64,000 nt of DNA from Gammaproteobacteria bacterium (lineage in GTDB: Bacteria; Pseudomonadota; Gammaproteobacteria; Pseudomonadales; Porticoccaceae). Numbering within the stretch: the first letter of the stretch is position 1; each line of letters opens with the position of its first letter. Shown here piece after piece: positions 34,463 to 44,432 of the stretch. A program made the translations under genes and the position numbers. The DNA lies in contig JADJET010000010.1 of NCBI GenBank assembly GCA_016708925.1, positions 1-64,000 of the forward strand, in the 5' to 3' direction. The notes below the pieces were generated by a model. It was not told where the DNA came from, made no database searches, and saw only the letters and a list, made by a program, of their open reading frames with translations.

Positions 34463-34469
34463 GCCCAAC
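34463..34469 (-). repeat. Cassette junction core (GTTGGGC)
   Basis: The minus strand reads GTTGGGC, a perfect GTTRRRY recombination core, 28 bp upstream of the EVE-like gene. It should be the 3' end of a preceding attC (or an attI). The sequence further upstream is the perfect palindrome at 34481-34514, and no matching 5' core is visible. Confidence 0.5.
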
Positions 34470-34480
34470 AGTGAGCATCT

Positions 34481-34514
34481 GGAAATCTTCCGTGTTTAAA
34501 CACGGAAGATTTCC
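34481..34514. repeat. Perfect 34-bp palindrome
   Basis: GGAAATCTTCCGTGTTT at 34481-34497 is followed immediately by its exact reverse complement up to 34514. The remaining 285 bp up to the antitoxin gene are non-coding; they contain a related motif near 34650-34690 (GGAATTTTTCCGCGTACCCC compared with GATTTCCGCATATCCC here), suggesting a repeated element. The palindrome may be the stem of an aberrant attC or a MITE end. Confidence 0.7.
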
Positions 34515-34799
34515 GCATATCCCGCACGAACCGCGCCGGGTTCATGTGTGCCAGATGGGGCGGCCCTTCTACCAAAATCCTTCTTCGAACAACCACCCGC
34601 ATACTCCGTCGCCGCTCCCTCACACGCTCCGATACCAGCCAGCAGCAGCGGAATTCCGGAATTTTTCCGCGTACCCCGCGTACATCCCAGGCACACCCAT
34701 TCTCCGGCGCGAAACCGAACGGCTTTAATGGGGCAAGACTCGATCGATATAGAACCCCATTGATGCCATTGCCAGACAAGCGTCCGCCGTAGCGCGACG

Positions 34800-35060
34800 T
34801 CACGCGGCAGACCCATGCTCTACATCCCAGCCCGGAAACACCAGGACCGCCGGATGGCACCGAAGCGCTTTTGCCAGTTGTTTGGCGCGCTCAACCCCGA
34901 GATTGATTCGATCACGCTCGATAGCGGATATCGTGGATTGAGGAATACCGGCGGCGGCGGCGAGCTCGTTCTGGCTCATACCCTGGAGCTCTCGAATGAT
35001 TCGCACCGATTCGCCGATGGAAACCTCGACTTGACGTTTTGCTTTTCGATACTCGCTCAT
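34800..35060 (-). CDS. XRE-family antitoxin
   Basis: 86 residues from the ATG at 35060. After a basic lead (MSEYRKAKRQVEVSIGESV) comes a Cro/CI-type HTH: RELQGMSQNELAAAAGIPQS-T-ISAIERDR (about 20-50). The C-terminus (LRCHPAVLVFPGWDVE) is the usual tail of HigA-like antitoxins. It starts 1 bp after the toxin stop codon, toxin-first as in higBA-type operons, and probably binds the palindrome upstream of the toxin. Confidence 0.85.
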   Translation of the reverse strand: MSEYRKAKRQVEVSIGESVRIIRELQGMSQNELAAAAGIPQSTISAIERDRINLGVERAKQLAKALRCHPAVLVFPGWDVEHGSAA

Positions 35061-35061
35061 G

Positions 35062-35343
35062 TCATTTCCTTCGATAATCATGGGCCGTAACGCTCACGGC
35101 CTCAACTCGAACCTCGTTGCGCTCTACTCTATAGATCACGCGGTACTGCTCGTTCAACCTGGAGGACCGGTGGCCACTCCACTCGCCACCGAGCGGCTCT
35201 TCATTGAAGCCGCGAATCATCCGCAGGCCGGCTGGACCAGATACCGACACGATGTCCTTCCATTTTTCGTAGCGCTTAAGGATCTCCAGCGGGAGCTTTT
35301 TCAATTGACGCGCAGTGCGTCGGTGTTCAAGTATCTCCCACAT
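35062..35343 (-). CDS. RelE/ParE-superfamily toxin
   Basis: 93 residues. MWEILEHRRTARQLKKLPLEILKRYEKWKD opens the RelE fold, and GFNEEPLGGEWSGHRSSRLNEQYRVIYRVE is the core strand block with the conserved RS-RL-Y-R pattern of YoeB/YafQ-like mRNA interferases. It is expected to cleave mRNA at the ribosome or inhibit gyrase if ParE-like; the motif favours the former. It heads a two-gene operon with the XRE antitoxin. Confidence 0.85.
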   Translation of the reverse strand: MWEILEHRRTARQLKKLPLEILKRYEKWKDIVSVSGPAGLRMIRGFNEEPLGGEWSGHRSSRLNEQYRVIYRVERNEVRVEAVSVTAHDYRRK

Positions 35344-35349
35344 GAGGCG

Positions 35350-35377
35350 ATTTTATATACCCTATTTGGTATGTCAA
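35350..35377 (-). promoter_or_regulatory. Promoter and operator of the toxin-antitoxin operon
   Basis: Minus strand: -35 TTGACA (35377-35372), 16-bp spacer, -10 TAAAAT (35355-35350). The spacer contains the inverted repeat ATACC-N6-GGTAT (35357-35372), a likely antitoxin operator placed so that bound protein blocks RNA polymerase. Confidence 0.65.
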
Positions 35378-35427
35378 TTTCGCAGGGCAATGGCCACCGG
35401 AGCCAACCGGCCTCCGCCGCGCCAAAC

Positions 35428-35577
35428 TCAAGGCAGATCGAGCCGCATCAGTACGGCGTCTTCGCGGCCGCGGGGCGCGGGATAGCAGCTTCGCCGCAGT
35501 CCCACTCGCTGAAAACCTTCGCTCAGATAGCGCGCAAGGCGGACACATTGGTGGCCCGCACTTCACCTGCCGGTACA
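35428..35577 (-). pseudogene. rimI: 3' remnant of rimI (ribosomal-protein N-acetyltransferase)
   Basis: The minus strand reads RYLSEGFQRVGLRRSCYPAP then RGREDAVLMRLDLP and stop at 35428, the C-terminal GNAT motif of RimI. LEVRATNVSAL precedes it in another frame, so one indel is present. Only the last 45 or so codons exist; the rest is replaced by putA-like sequence at about 35570. It is a fusion scar, not a gene. Confidence 0.7.
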
Positions 35578-36595
35578 GCGCCTCGCCCATGCCGTGCAGG
35601 CGCTGCAACTCGAAGTCGCAACCGGCAGGCGCCATCTCCAGCACCGCCGCAACCGTGTGGGCGTTGTGGGTCGCAAACTGCGGGTAGAACGAATCGGGCG
35701 CGGCGAACAGGCGCTGCGCGCACACCAGATAGCTCAGATCCGTGGCCTGCTTGCGGACACCGGTTAGTCCGCGAGTCCCAGCACCTGGCTGTGCTTGATC
35801 TCGGTGTCCCAGTAGGCGCCCTTGACCAGGCGCACCAGCAGGCGTCGCCGGTGACGTTTCGCCATGCTGTCGAGATAATCGAGGAGCGCCGGGGCGCGCT
35901 TCTGGTAGGCCTGCACCGCAAGCCCCAACCCCTGCCAGTCGGCAAGTGCCGGCGCGGCGCTCACCGCTTGCAGGAGTTCGATCTGCAGCAACAGCCGCTC
36001 CGCTTCTTCCGCGTCCAGGGTGAGGCTCAGATTGGCGTCCCGCGCCGCGCTGCACAGCGCGAGAAGTCGCGGCAGCAACTCCTGAAGCACGCGTTCCCGC
36101 TGCGCGAACTCGTAGCGGGGATGCGGGGCGGAGAGCTTGACGGACACCCCGGGCCGCGCGCGCAGATCGGATCCGGTCGCTCGGCCGGCGCTGTGGATCG
36201 CCGCGTGATAGGCCGCCTGATAGGCATCGGCCTCCGCCCGGGTGCGTGCGGCCTCGCCCAGCATGTCGTAGGAATGGCGGTAACCCTCGGCGGCCTGCGC
36301 CGCCGCACGCCGGGTCGCCTCTTCCAGATCCCGCCCCAGCACGAAGGTCTCTCCGAGCGCGACCATGACCCGGCGGACGGCGACGCGCATCACCGGCTCG
36401 CCGAGGCGCGCCACCAGCCGATGCAGCAGGACACCCAGACCCGCGCCATCCGGAACATCCACCAGGCGATCGCCGAGCAGCAGCGCCCAGGTCGCGGCGT
36501 TCACGAACAGGGAGTCGCCGTGGCCGAGATGGCTATCCCAATGCTGTGCCGTCAGCTTGTCGCGGATGAGGAGGTCGGCGGTGGCCGCGCTTGCG
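35566..36595 (-). pseudogene. putA: putA remnant (proline dehydrogenase domain)
   Basis: In the minus frame ending at 35764 the text LLIRDKLTAQHWDSHLGH, SLFVNAATWALLLGDRLV, PGVSVKLSAPHPRYEFAQRE and RLLVRLVKGAYWDTEIKHSQ is the bifunctional PutA proline dehydrogenase domain. After VLGLAD stop, the frame shifts and continues LSYLVCAQRLFAAPDSFYPQ and LHGMGEALYRQ before the rimI scar. Both the N-terminal DNA-binding part and the whole aldehyde dehydrogenase half are missing. The remnant abuts the stop codon of the monooxygenase gene. Confidence 0.85.
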
Positions 36596-38425
<1,830 letters not shown>

Positions 38426-39163
38426 GGCGGTAAGCTCTGGTTATGGACTAATTGTTGGCGGCACTGACCGACCGGTGGTGCTGCGCACATGCTCATGCGC
38501 TGGCCGGAAACATGCCTCCCTGTAAGTTGCTTGAGCCTCACCAATAGCCCAAACCAGGGAGCAGGTCAAGCGGGCCACGGGTTGACGCCGAGGTCGTGAC
38601 CCTGAAAGACCCCCTGGTTTCGTGAAGGCTCCAACCGTCGAGAAAATGGAGCCATGAAGAAATCACCGCAGTGTTCCCCGAGTCCGCGACGTGCCGTCCG
38701 CATGGTGCAAGAGCATCGTGGTAAATACCCTTGTCTCCCGCTCCGTCAGGGCAGTTGTCGCATTATCCGTTCCATCCATAGTGGAAGGCGGCGAGCGGGA
38801 AGGCGGAAAGCGGGATTACCCAACAGACGTTATCTGATTGGCGTCGGTCAGCCAGAGCGCGAGGTATCGCCGTGCCGGGTAACGGGGAGTCTGCCGGGTA
38901 GTAGAGCTCGGCGGAGAAGTTTCGGATCGTGCTGGAAACAGCCCGTCTGACGGAAGTGGCGTTGGCGGAACACGGTCGTTCGCGCGGTCAGTACTCAGAC
39001 CAGACCATCACCACGCGAGGTGACGTGATAAAGCGCTCCGGAAAAGGCTATGCGAAGCGTGCTGGCGGTGGTGGAGGCATATATCGATTGGCATGAATGT
39101 TACAACGAGCGACTTGCCCCCCCATGCCCCTGTTCCCGAATCCGTAATTGAACACGTCGCCTT
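38426..39163. mobile_element. IS-fragment graveyard (IS3-type OrfA pieces)
   Basis: No intact gene is present. From 38654 on the plus strand MKKSPQCSPSPRRAVRMVQE and HRGKYP resemble an IS3-family OrfA start, quickly out of frame. Near 38903, AEKFRIVLETARLTEVALAE resembles a different IS3 OrfA, and near 39078, AYIDWHECYNERL resembles a transposase C-terminus. These are pieces of at least two elements. The first 200 bp hold the probable promoter region of the monooxygenase gene. Confidence 0.6.
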
Positions 39164-39775
39164 TCAGCGCCCCGGCGGCCTGAAACTCTTGCGGGCGCGC
39201 TCGACTTTGCTTCTGATCACACAATCCGTGGCATGATCGTTGATCAGCCCCATTGCTTGCATGAAAGCGTACACCGTGGTTGGACCGACAAATTTCCAGC
39301 CCAGCTTCTTCAGATCCTTCGACAAGGCAAACGATTCCACCGAGGTCGAGGCAGTCTGCGGTTCCGCCAGTTGCTTCAGGTTTGGTTCGTACCGCCAGAC
39401 GAAGGCCGCCAGCGAGCCTTCCCGTTTGACGAGTGCCTGGGCCTGTCGCGCGTTGTTGACGACCGCCTCGATCTTGCCGCGGTGGCGGACGATCCCTTCG
39501 TCATTGAGCAGCCGGACGATGTCGCGCTCGATAAAGCACGCGATCCTGTCAAAATCGAAATCATGGAACGCGGCACGAAAATTTTCGCGTTTGGCGAGGA
39601 TGGTGCGCCAGCTCAGTCCGGATTGAAAACTCTCCAGGCTCAATTTCTCGAACAAGCGATGATCATCGCTGACCGGAAATCCCCATTCAGCATCGTGGTA
39701 GGCCAGAAATTCCGGTGCCGCACCGCACCAGCGGCAACGCGACTTGCCATCGGGACCCGTTATCGTTGCGCTCAT
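39164..39775 (-). CDS. tag: DNA-3-methyladenine glycosylase I
   Basis: 203 residues from the ATG at 39775. CRWCGAAPEFLAYHDAEWGFP gives the N-terminal zinc-binding Cys/His and the 3-methyladenine-binding region, ESFQSGLSWRTILAKRENF is the family core, and GWKFVGPTTVYAFMQAMGLIN-type helix follows, then NDHATDC. It removes 3-methyladenine from DNA in base-excision repair. It stands alone between IS debris and a dispersed repeat. Confidence 0.94.
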   Translation of the reverse strand: MSATITGPDGKSRCRWCGAAPEFLAYHDAEWGFPVSDDHRLFEKLSLESFQSGLSWRTILAKRENFRAAFHDFDFDRIACFIERDIVRLLNDEGIVRHRGKIEAVVNNARQAQALVKREGSLAAFVWRYEPNLKQLAEPQTASTSVESFALSKDLKKLGWKFVGPTTVYAFMQAMGLINDHATDCVIRSKVERARKSFRPPGR

Positions 39776-39824
39776 ACGTCTGCTGCCCTCGGTTTTACAG
39801 CCACTCAATCGGGCAAATATCTTA

Positions 39825-39920
39825 ACCGCTTGTTGAAAAACTGCTGCGGCAGCCATCTGCTCCGCTGCGCGCCGTGCGCCTCGCAGCTCGCCACTTCACG
39901 ACGCTTCTCAACAAGCTGGT
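39825..39920. repeat. Dispersed intergenic repeat, copy 2
   Basis: Ends ACCGCTTGTTGAAAAAC and TCTCAACAAGCTGGT are an imperfect inverted repeat. The interior CTGCTGCGGCAGCCATCTGC and GCCGTGCGCC-TCGCAGCTCG match the copies at 4696-4841 and 44351-44425. This 96-bp form lacks the extra segment of copy 1. Confidence 0.75.
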
Positions 39921-40014
39921 AAATGCTTATCGGTCTGTGATGGTGTGATTTTGTGAAAACCATCCCGAAAATTACCGCAACTGCGCGGACAACCGTGGCA
40001 GGTCCTTGTGGACA

Positions 40015-42270
40015 TCAAGTGAGGCCACTCACTTCGCGTGCGGGCCATTGTGAGTTCGGGAGCGCCGGCTCGATGCGGAAGGTCCGCATTGCTTCCGCGC
40101 TGAGGGGACGGGAATACAGGAATCCTTGCGCCAGTTCGCAGCCCGCAAGGATAAGCTCGGACTCCGTCGTGCTGCTTTCAACGCCCACGGCAATTACCGC
40201 CTTTTCGGCAACTTTGCAAAGCGCTACCAGAGCAGGAATGAATCTGGGGTCGTTGCGCGCGGCGATCTGGCTCGACAGCAACCGCTGATTGATTTTCACG
40301 GCATCGACAGGGACATTGCCGATATAGGCGTATTCGCCGGCGTGAACACCAAACTGGTCAATGCAAAGCCGCAACCCCAATTGTCGCGCGCGATCAAAAA
40401 ATATCCGGCAGAGGCCCGGACTGCGCAAATAAATTTCTTCGTCCACCTCCAGCATGATCGCCGTCGCCGGAATCCCGCGCTTGGCCATGGCGTCAACCAC
40501 GGCTTGGGGATAACGGGGATCCTTGATCTGCGAAATGGCGATATTGATCGCTACTTGCTTGATCGGCATCCGCCACCGTCGCCAGGCCTTGAGCTGCTTG
40601 GCGACCTGCTCCAGCGTCCAGGTGCTGATCGCATCCGTGATCCCGGCGTCTTCGGCGAGACCCATGAAGTCGGTGGGATTGATGCTGCCCCGGCAATGAT
40701 GTTCCCAGCGTAACAGCGCCTCTACGCCCATCAGTCCGCCAGTGTGAAGATCGATCTGGGGCTGGTAGACGAGCTTGAGCTGATCGCGCCGGATCGCCAG
40801 ACGCAACTCCGACGGAAAATACAGCCCTTCGTTGTAGGGTTGAGCTTTCTGGAAAGCCGCCACCTTGGTGCCCTTGCGCCGTGCCTTGGCCTCGTACATC
40901 GACTGGTCGGCAAACTGCATCAGACTTTCCAGACTTTCCCCGTGGTCCGGGTAGATGGCGGCACCAACGCTCGCGGACACCTTGATTGCGCGGTCACCAA
41001 TTTCAAACGGCTCCATCAAGCATGTGCTGATCTTGTCCTGAATGGCCGCGGCTTCGTCGTGGGGACTGTCGGCGATCACCGTAAATTCATCACCGGCAAG
41101 CCGCGCAACGGTGTCGCTCTCGCGAACTGCACCCAGTAACCGACTCCCCGCCTGGCGCAAAATTTCATCCCCTACATGATGTCCATAATCATCATTGATG
41201 GCCTTGAAATCATCCAGATCGATGAAAAATATCGCTAACTGTCGTTGTTCGCGGCGCGCGCGGCGGACACCTTGATCAAGGCGGTCCAGGAACAGCCGAC
41301 GATTGGGGAGATCGGTCAGATTGTCGTGGGTTGCCAGATGCCGTAGTTCGTCGTGAATCCGCTTGGTCTGGCTCAGGTCAGCAAAAGTAACGATATAGTT
41401 CGCTGTCTGCCCCGCGTTGTCCTTCACTTTGCAGACCACCAGGCGAACATCGAACAGATGGCCCGACCGGTGCCGCAGCATGGTCTCCCCGTGCCAGGAC
41501 TCCGCATCCTGAAGCTGATCGAAGACGCGTTGGTAATAGTTTTCGCCCGGCGGTTTCGACAGCAACAAATTGTCACGCTGCCCTATCGCGTCTTCCTGGC
41601 GATATCCGGTGATCGTCGTGAATGCGGCATTTGCTGCGACGACAACCCGGTGGCGATCCAGCACGACGACGGCATCGCTGGAGTGTTCCTGGAGCGCATT
41701 CCACAACCGCGTGGTGGCGGCTTCCTGGCGCTCGTGCGAAAGATCCTCCGAAATGCAGGTGAATCCGAAATATTCGCCCTCTTGCGACTGAGGAATCAAT
41801 TGGTGACGGTACATAACGCCATTGATTTCGGCCTCGCCCGCACAGCGATGACCGCATCGAACGCTCTGGATAAGTGCGGCAAGCGCCGGATTTTCCTTTA
41901 TGAGCCGCGCGATGTCCTGATCCGGAACCAGAGCGCGCGAAATGACCTGGCCGCCGGTTTCACCGCCGTAGACCGCCTTAACCTGGCCACGACCATCGAC
42001 CTGCCAAACCGTGAGGGCCTGGTAACGCCCGATGAGCGACAAGGCGCCAGCCGCCTGCGCGCCCGCCAAGGCGCGCTGTGCCAGCAGGGACTTGTGCATC
42101 AGCAAGGCCGCGCACCAAATCGCCAGGATGAAAGCGCCGCCCCACAGCCGCCCGGATGCTCCCAGATCCAGACCGAAGATTACGGCAACCCCAACCAGCA
42201 CGAAAAAAAGTGTGATGAGCAGCCGCTGCGTTGTCGCGCTTCGCGGTGATTCTGGCGCTGCTGAGGTCAT
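40015..42270 (-). CDS. Membrane PAS-GGDEF-EAL protein with degenerate EAL domain
   Basis: 751 residues: two N-terminal transmembrane helices (about 16-34 and 42-60), a PAS domain (about 185-300), GGDEF (about 315-470) and EAL (about 490-740). The cyclase signature is AGDEF instead of GGDEF, with an intact inhibitory I-site RESD five residues upstream. In the EAL domain EALLRW, a downstream E and GVES...QGF are kept, but DDFGTG is replaced by DQFGVH and KID by KIN, so one metal-binding aspartate is lost. It probably synthesises or senses c-di-GMP and has weak or no phosphodiesterase activity. Confidence 0.9.
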   Translation of the reverse strand: MTSAAPESPRSATTQRLLITLFFVLVGVAVIFGLDLGASGRLWGGAFILAIWCAALLMHKSLLAQRALAGAQAAGALSLIGRYQALTVWQVDGRGQVKAVYGGETGGQVISRALVPDQDIARLIKENPALAALIQSVRCGHRCAGEAEINGVMYRHQLIPQSQEGEYFGFTCISEDLSHERQEAATTRLWNALQEHSSDAVVVLDRHRVVVAANAAFTTITGYRQEDAIGQRDNLLLSKPPGENYYQRVFDQLQDAESWHGETMLRHRSGHLFDVRLVVCKVKDNAGQTANYIVTFADLSQTKRIHDELRHLATHDNLTDLPNRRLFLDRLDQGVRRARREQRQLAIFFIDLDDFKAINDDYGHHVGDEILRQAGSRLLGAVRESDTVARLAGDEFTVIADSPHDEAAAIQDKISTCLMEPFEIGDRAIKVSASVGAAIYPDHGESLESLMQFADQSMYEAKARRKGTKVAAFQKAQPYNEGLYFPSELRLAIRRDQLKLVYQPQIDLHTGGLMGVEALLRWEHHCRGSINPTDFMGLAEDAGITDAISTWTLEQVAKQLKAWRRWRMPIKQVAINIAISQIKDPRYPQAVVDAMAKRGIPATAIMLEVDEEIYLRSPGLCRIFFDRARQLGLRLCIDQFGVHAGEYAYIGNVPVDAVKINQRLLSSQIAARNDPRFIPALVALCKVAEKAVIAVGVESSTTESELILAGCELAQGFLYSRPLSAEAMRTFRIEPALPNSQWPAREVSGLT

Positions 42271-42450
42271 CGGCTATCCCTGGTGCCCAAGGCGAGGCAT
42301 CACCTCACTATGGCCAAAAGTATAGGCAGCAGTGGGGGGCTGGCGTTAGGATGAATCAGCCCAGTGGCGCGAAACTGTATCCGAACGGTTTGTGACGCAC
42401 GTCACGCCAAGGAGTATATCCCCGCCTCACGACGGGCAAGCGGCTCGAGA

Positions 42451-42831
42451 TTACAGACTGCGCGCAATGACCTCCAGCATGATTTCACTGGTTCCTGCGT
42501 AGATCCGGGCGACCCGGGCGTCGGCGTACATGCGGCAAATCAGGTATTCATCCATGTAGCCATACCCGCCATGCATCTGTAGACAGGTGTCCAGGACCTG
42601 TTGGAGGCGCTCGGAAGTCCAGTACTTGCACATGGCCGCACTGGCGCTGTCGAGTTTCCCGGCCGCCACGTTGACAATGCAGTGGTCCAGGAAGACCCGC
42701 GCCACATGAGCGGTGGCCTGCGCCTCGGCGAGGCGAAACCGGGTGTTTTGCAGATCGAACAGGGACGCCCCGAACGCCGCGCGCCCCTTCACATAAGCGA
42801 CCGTTTCCGCCAGCGCGCCTTCCATCATGGC
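42451..42831 (-). pseudogene. Acyl-CoA dehydrogenase, 3' fragment
   Basis: About 127 codons remain: AYVKGRAAFGASLFDLQNTR, QVLDTCLQMHGGYGYMDEYL and ARIYAGTSEIMLEVIARSL are the C-terminal helical domain with the FAD-binding and adenine-binding motifs of ACADs. The N-terminal two thirds, including most of the active site, are absent because an ISL3 fragment begins at about 42832. It formed a set with the MaoC-type genes upstream, probably for beta-oxidation of an unusual acid. Confidence 0.85.
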
Positions 42832-43243
42832 GACCACTGGTATTTGCTGCCCTTCGGCCGCGCATCGCCTGTCAGCAAGCGCCGGTGCTCCTGGCGGCAA
42901 CCAGCCGCCGCCTTCCCCAGATGCTGTGCAGCAGAAAGCGATCAAAGGCGATCCGGTGATCGGCATCGAAGAACAGCTCCCAGGGTCCCGGGAATGTCCG
43001 CCGGCCACTTGTCGAGGATGCGCTCTCGATACCGGAGATCTGCGCCTCCGCAGCACTCATGGAGACCTCCCCAGACTTGGGTCTCGCCGGTTCTCCGCCA
43101 CAAGGCCAGCACCTTGCTCTGGTCGGTGACCATGGTGATGAAGTCATGCCCCTTGCGGTACGCGGTTTGATCCACGCTCAATTTCCTCGCGCCAACGCCG
43201 CGCGCCGGACAGCCCATCTACCCACCATGATTGGGGAAGACCC
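42832..43243. mobile_element. Internally deleted ISL3-family fragment
   Basis: This stretch is colinear with 57638-58030 of the intact ISL3 element, with many substitutions and small gaps (for example ACCACTGGTATTTGCTGCC and CTTGCGGTACGCGGTTT). It then jumps to the terminal inverted repeat TACCCACCATGATTGGGGAA ending at 43243. The transposase frame is broken. The insertion truncated the acyl-CoA dehydrogenase gene and supplies the last codons of the MaoC gene. Confidence 0.8.
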
Positions 43244-43679
43244 GTCCAGAAAGGATCCCGGATAGCGGCAGCTCAACCACCGCTTCACCCACCAGTTTTT
43301 CTTCGCCGGCCTGATTGGCGGCCACCAGACGAACCACCACGCGACGGCTGGCGGCCTGTACCTGTACATCCGTTACTTCACCGTCACACACCAGCTGCTC
43401 GCCAAGTTTGACGATGGCGCCGAACTTTACCTCGAAGCTGCGGAGACAGGCCTGGGGCACCCACCCCGTCATCAACTGTCCGAGATAGGCCATGTTGAGC
43501 ATGCCGTGGGCAAAAACGTCATCCATACCCGCCGCCCGGGCGGCATCGGGATCGATATGCAAGGGATTGTGATCGTTGGACGCGCCACAAAAATACGCCA
43601 GCGTGGCGCGCGTGAGTGGCGGTTTGACCAGCGTGGGCAGACGATCCCCCACTGCCACCGGGCCGGGAAAGGGGCTCAT
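43218..43679 (-). CDS. MaoC-like dehydratase/hydratase
   Basis: 153 residues. ASNDHNPLHIDPDAARAAGM is the hydratase 2 motif (D...H on the hotdog fold), and FAHGMLNMAYLGQLM follows. Enzymes of this kind hydrate enoyl-CoAs, here probably as a heterodimer with the adjacent FAS1-like gene, which it overlaps by 4 bp. The last residues RVFPNHGG and the stop come from the ISL3 inverted repeat, so a few native C-terminal residues were replaced. Confidence 0.87.
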   Translation of the reverse strand: MSPFPGPVAVGDRLPTLVKPPLTRATLAYFCGASNDHNPLHIDPDAARAAGMDDVFAHGMLNMAYLGQLMTGWVPQACLRSFEVKFGAIVKLGEQLVCDGEVTDVQVQAASRRVVVRLVAANQAGEEKLVGEAVVELPLSGILSGRVFPNHGG

Positions 43680-44129
43680 TCCGGGGCACCGGTGCCGCGG
43701 ATCACGATGGTCTTGCGGAATCGGGTGGTCAGCTCTCCGTGCTGGTTGAACGCGTCGGTTTCTTCAATGAGAAACTTGAGCTTGCCCTGGCGGCGCTGAA
43801 TGAAGTCGACGATCCGGCTTTGAAACCGGATGCAGTCGCCCGCATGGATGGGGGCGAAGTAATCGAAACGCTGCTGCGCGTGCATCATGGTGCACCAATC
43901 GATCCCGAGCGCCCGATAGCGCGCATAGGGGTCACTTTCACACAGGCTGAGCGTCACCGCGTAGGTGGGCGGGGCAAGAATGGAGGGGTGCCCCGCCGCC
44001 TTGGCCGCAGCCTCGTCAAAATAGATGGGATTGGTCTCGCCGACAGCCTTGGCGAAAAAAACACAACTGCCACTTCTCGACCTCGACCACGAGAGGGGGA
44101 ATGGGGATATCCACGAACTTGCTCGTCAT
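43676..44129 (-). CDS. FAS1-like (MaoC N-terminal type) dehydratase, frameshifted
   Basis: From the ATG at 44129 the sequence opens MTSKFVDIPIPPLVVEVEKW and continues after a frame change as AKAVGETNPIYFDEAAAKAA, then GHPSILAPPTYAVTLSL. Total size with one base removed is 150 codons, the family norm. The change occurs in a run of seven A (44055-44061), which looks like one base too many. The product is the N-terminal-type hotdog partner of the MaoC gene. Homopolymer error or true inactivation cannot be separated here. Confidence 0.78.
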
Positions 44130-44350
44130 ACCCTCAAAACCCAGCAGTCTGTATCGTCGGAGGATCGGATATATACCTTATATCCGTGTTCAGGCACAAG
44201 CGGATTGCGGGACAACCGGACCCGAGCCGCGCGTCCCCTGCGCCGGTGCCACCGCGTGACAGCACCGGATCTTCCCGGTTACGGCGAAAGCAGCTCACCC
44301 GCCATCATCGGCTGGCATTGATGGGCAGGTCCAGCGTCTGCATGGGGTTT

Positions 44351-44425
44351 GCGGCCTCCATCTGCTTCGTTGCGCGCCGTGCGCCGCGCAGTTGGCCACC
44401 GCACGACGTTTTTCAGCAAGCGGCT
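44351..44425. repeat. Dispersed intergenic repeat, copy 3 (left end missing)
   Basis: CATCTGCTTCGTTGCGCGCC, GTGCGCCGCGCAGTTGGCCA and TTTCAGCAAGCGGCT match the right two thirds of copies 1 and 2, but the left inverted-repeat arm is absent. The 220 bp on its left, up to the FAS1-like gene, are non-coding; a short plus-strand stretch (VTAPDLPGYGESSSP near 44257) resembles an alpha/beta-hydrolase scrap. Confidence 0.7.
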
Positions 44426-44432
44426 AATGCAT

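Noticed and set aside
34456..34860. Minus-strand ORF of 134 codons across the palindrome
   Set aside because: It is rich in Arg/Gly/Cys shadows, overlaps a real antitoxin gene end and a perfect palindrome, and has no family resemblance.
44225..44321. Alpha/beta-hydrolase remnant (VTAPDLPGYGESSSP)
   Set aside because: Only about 15 matching residues; too short to call a pseudogene.
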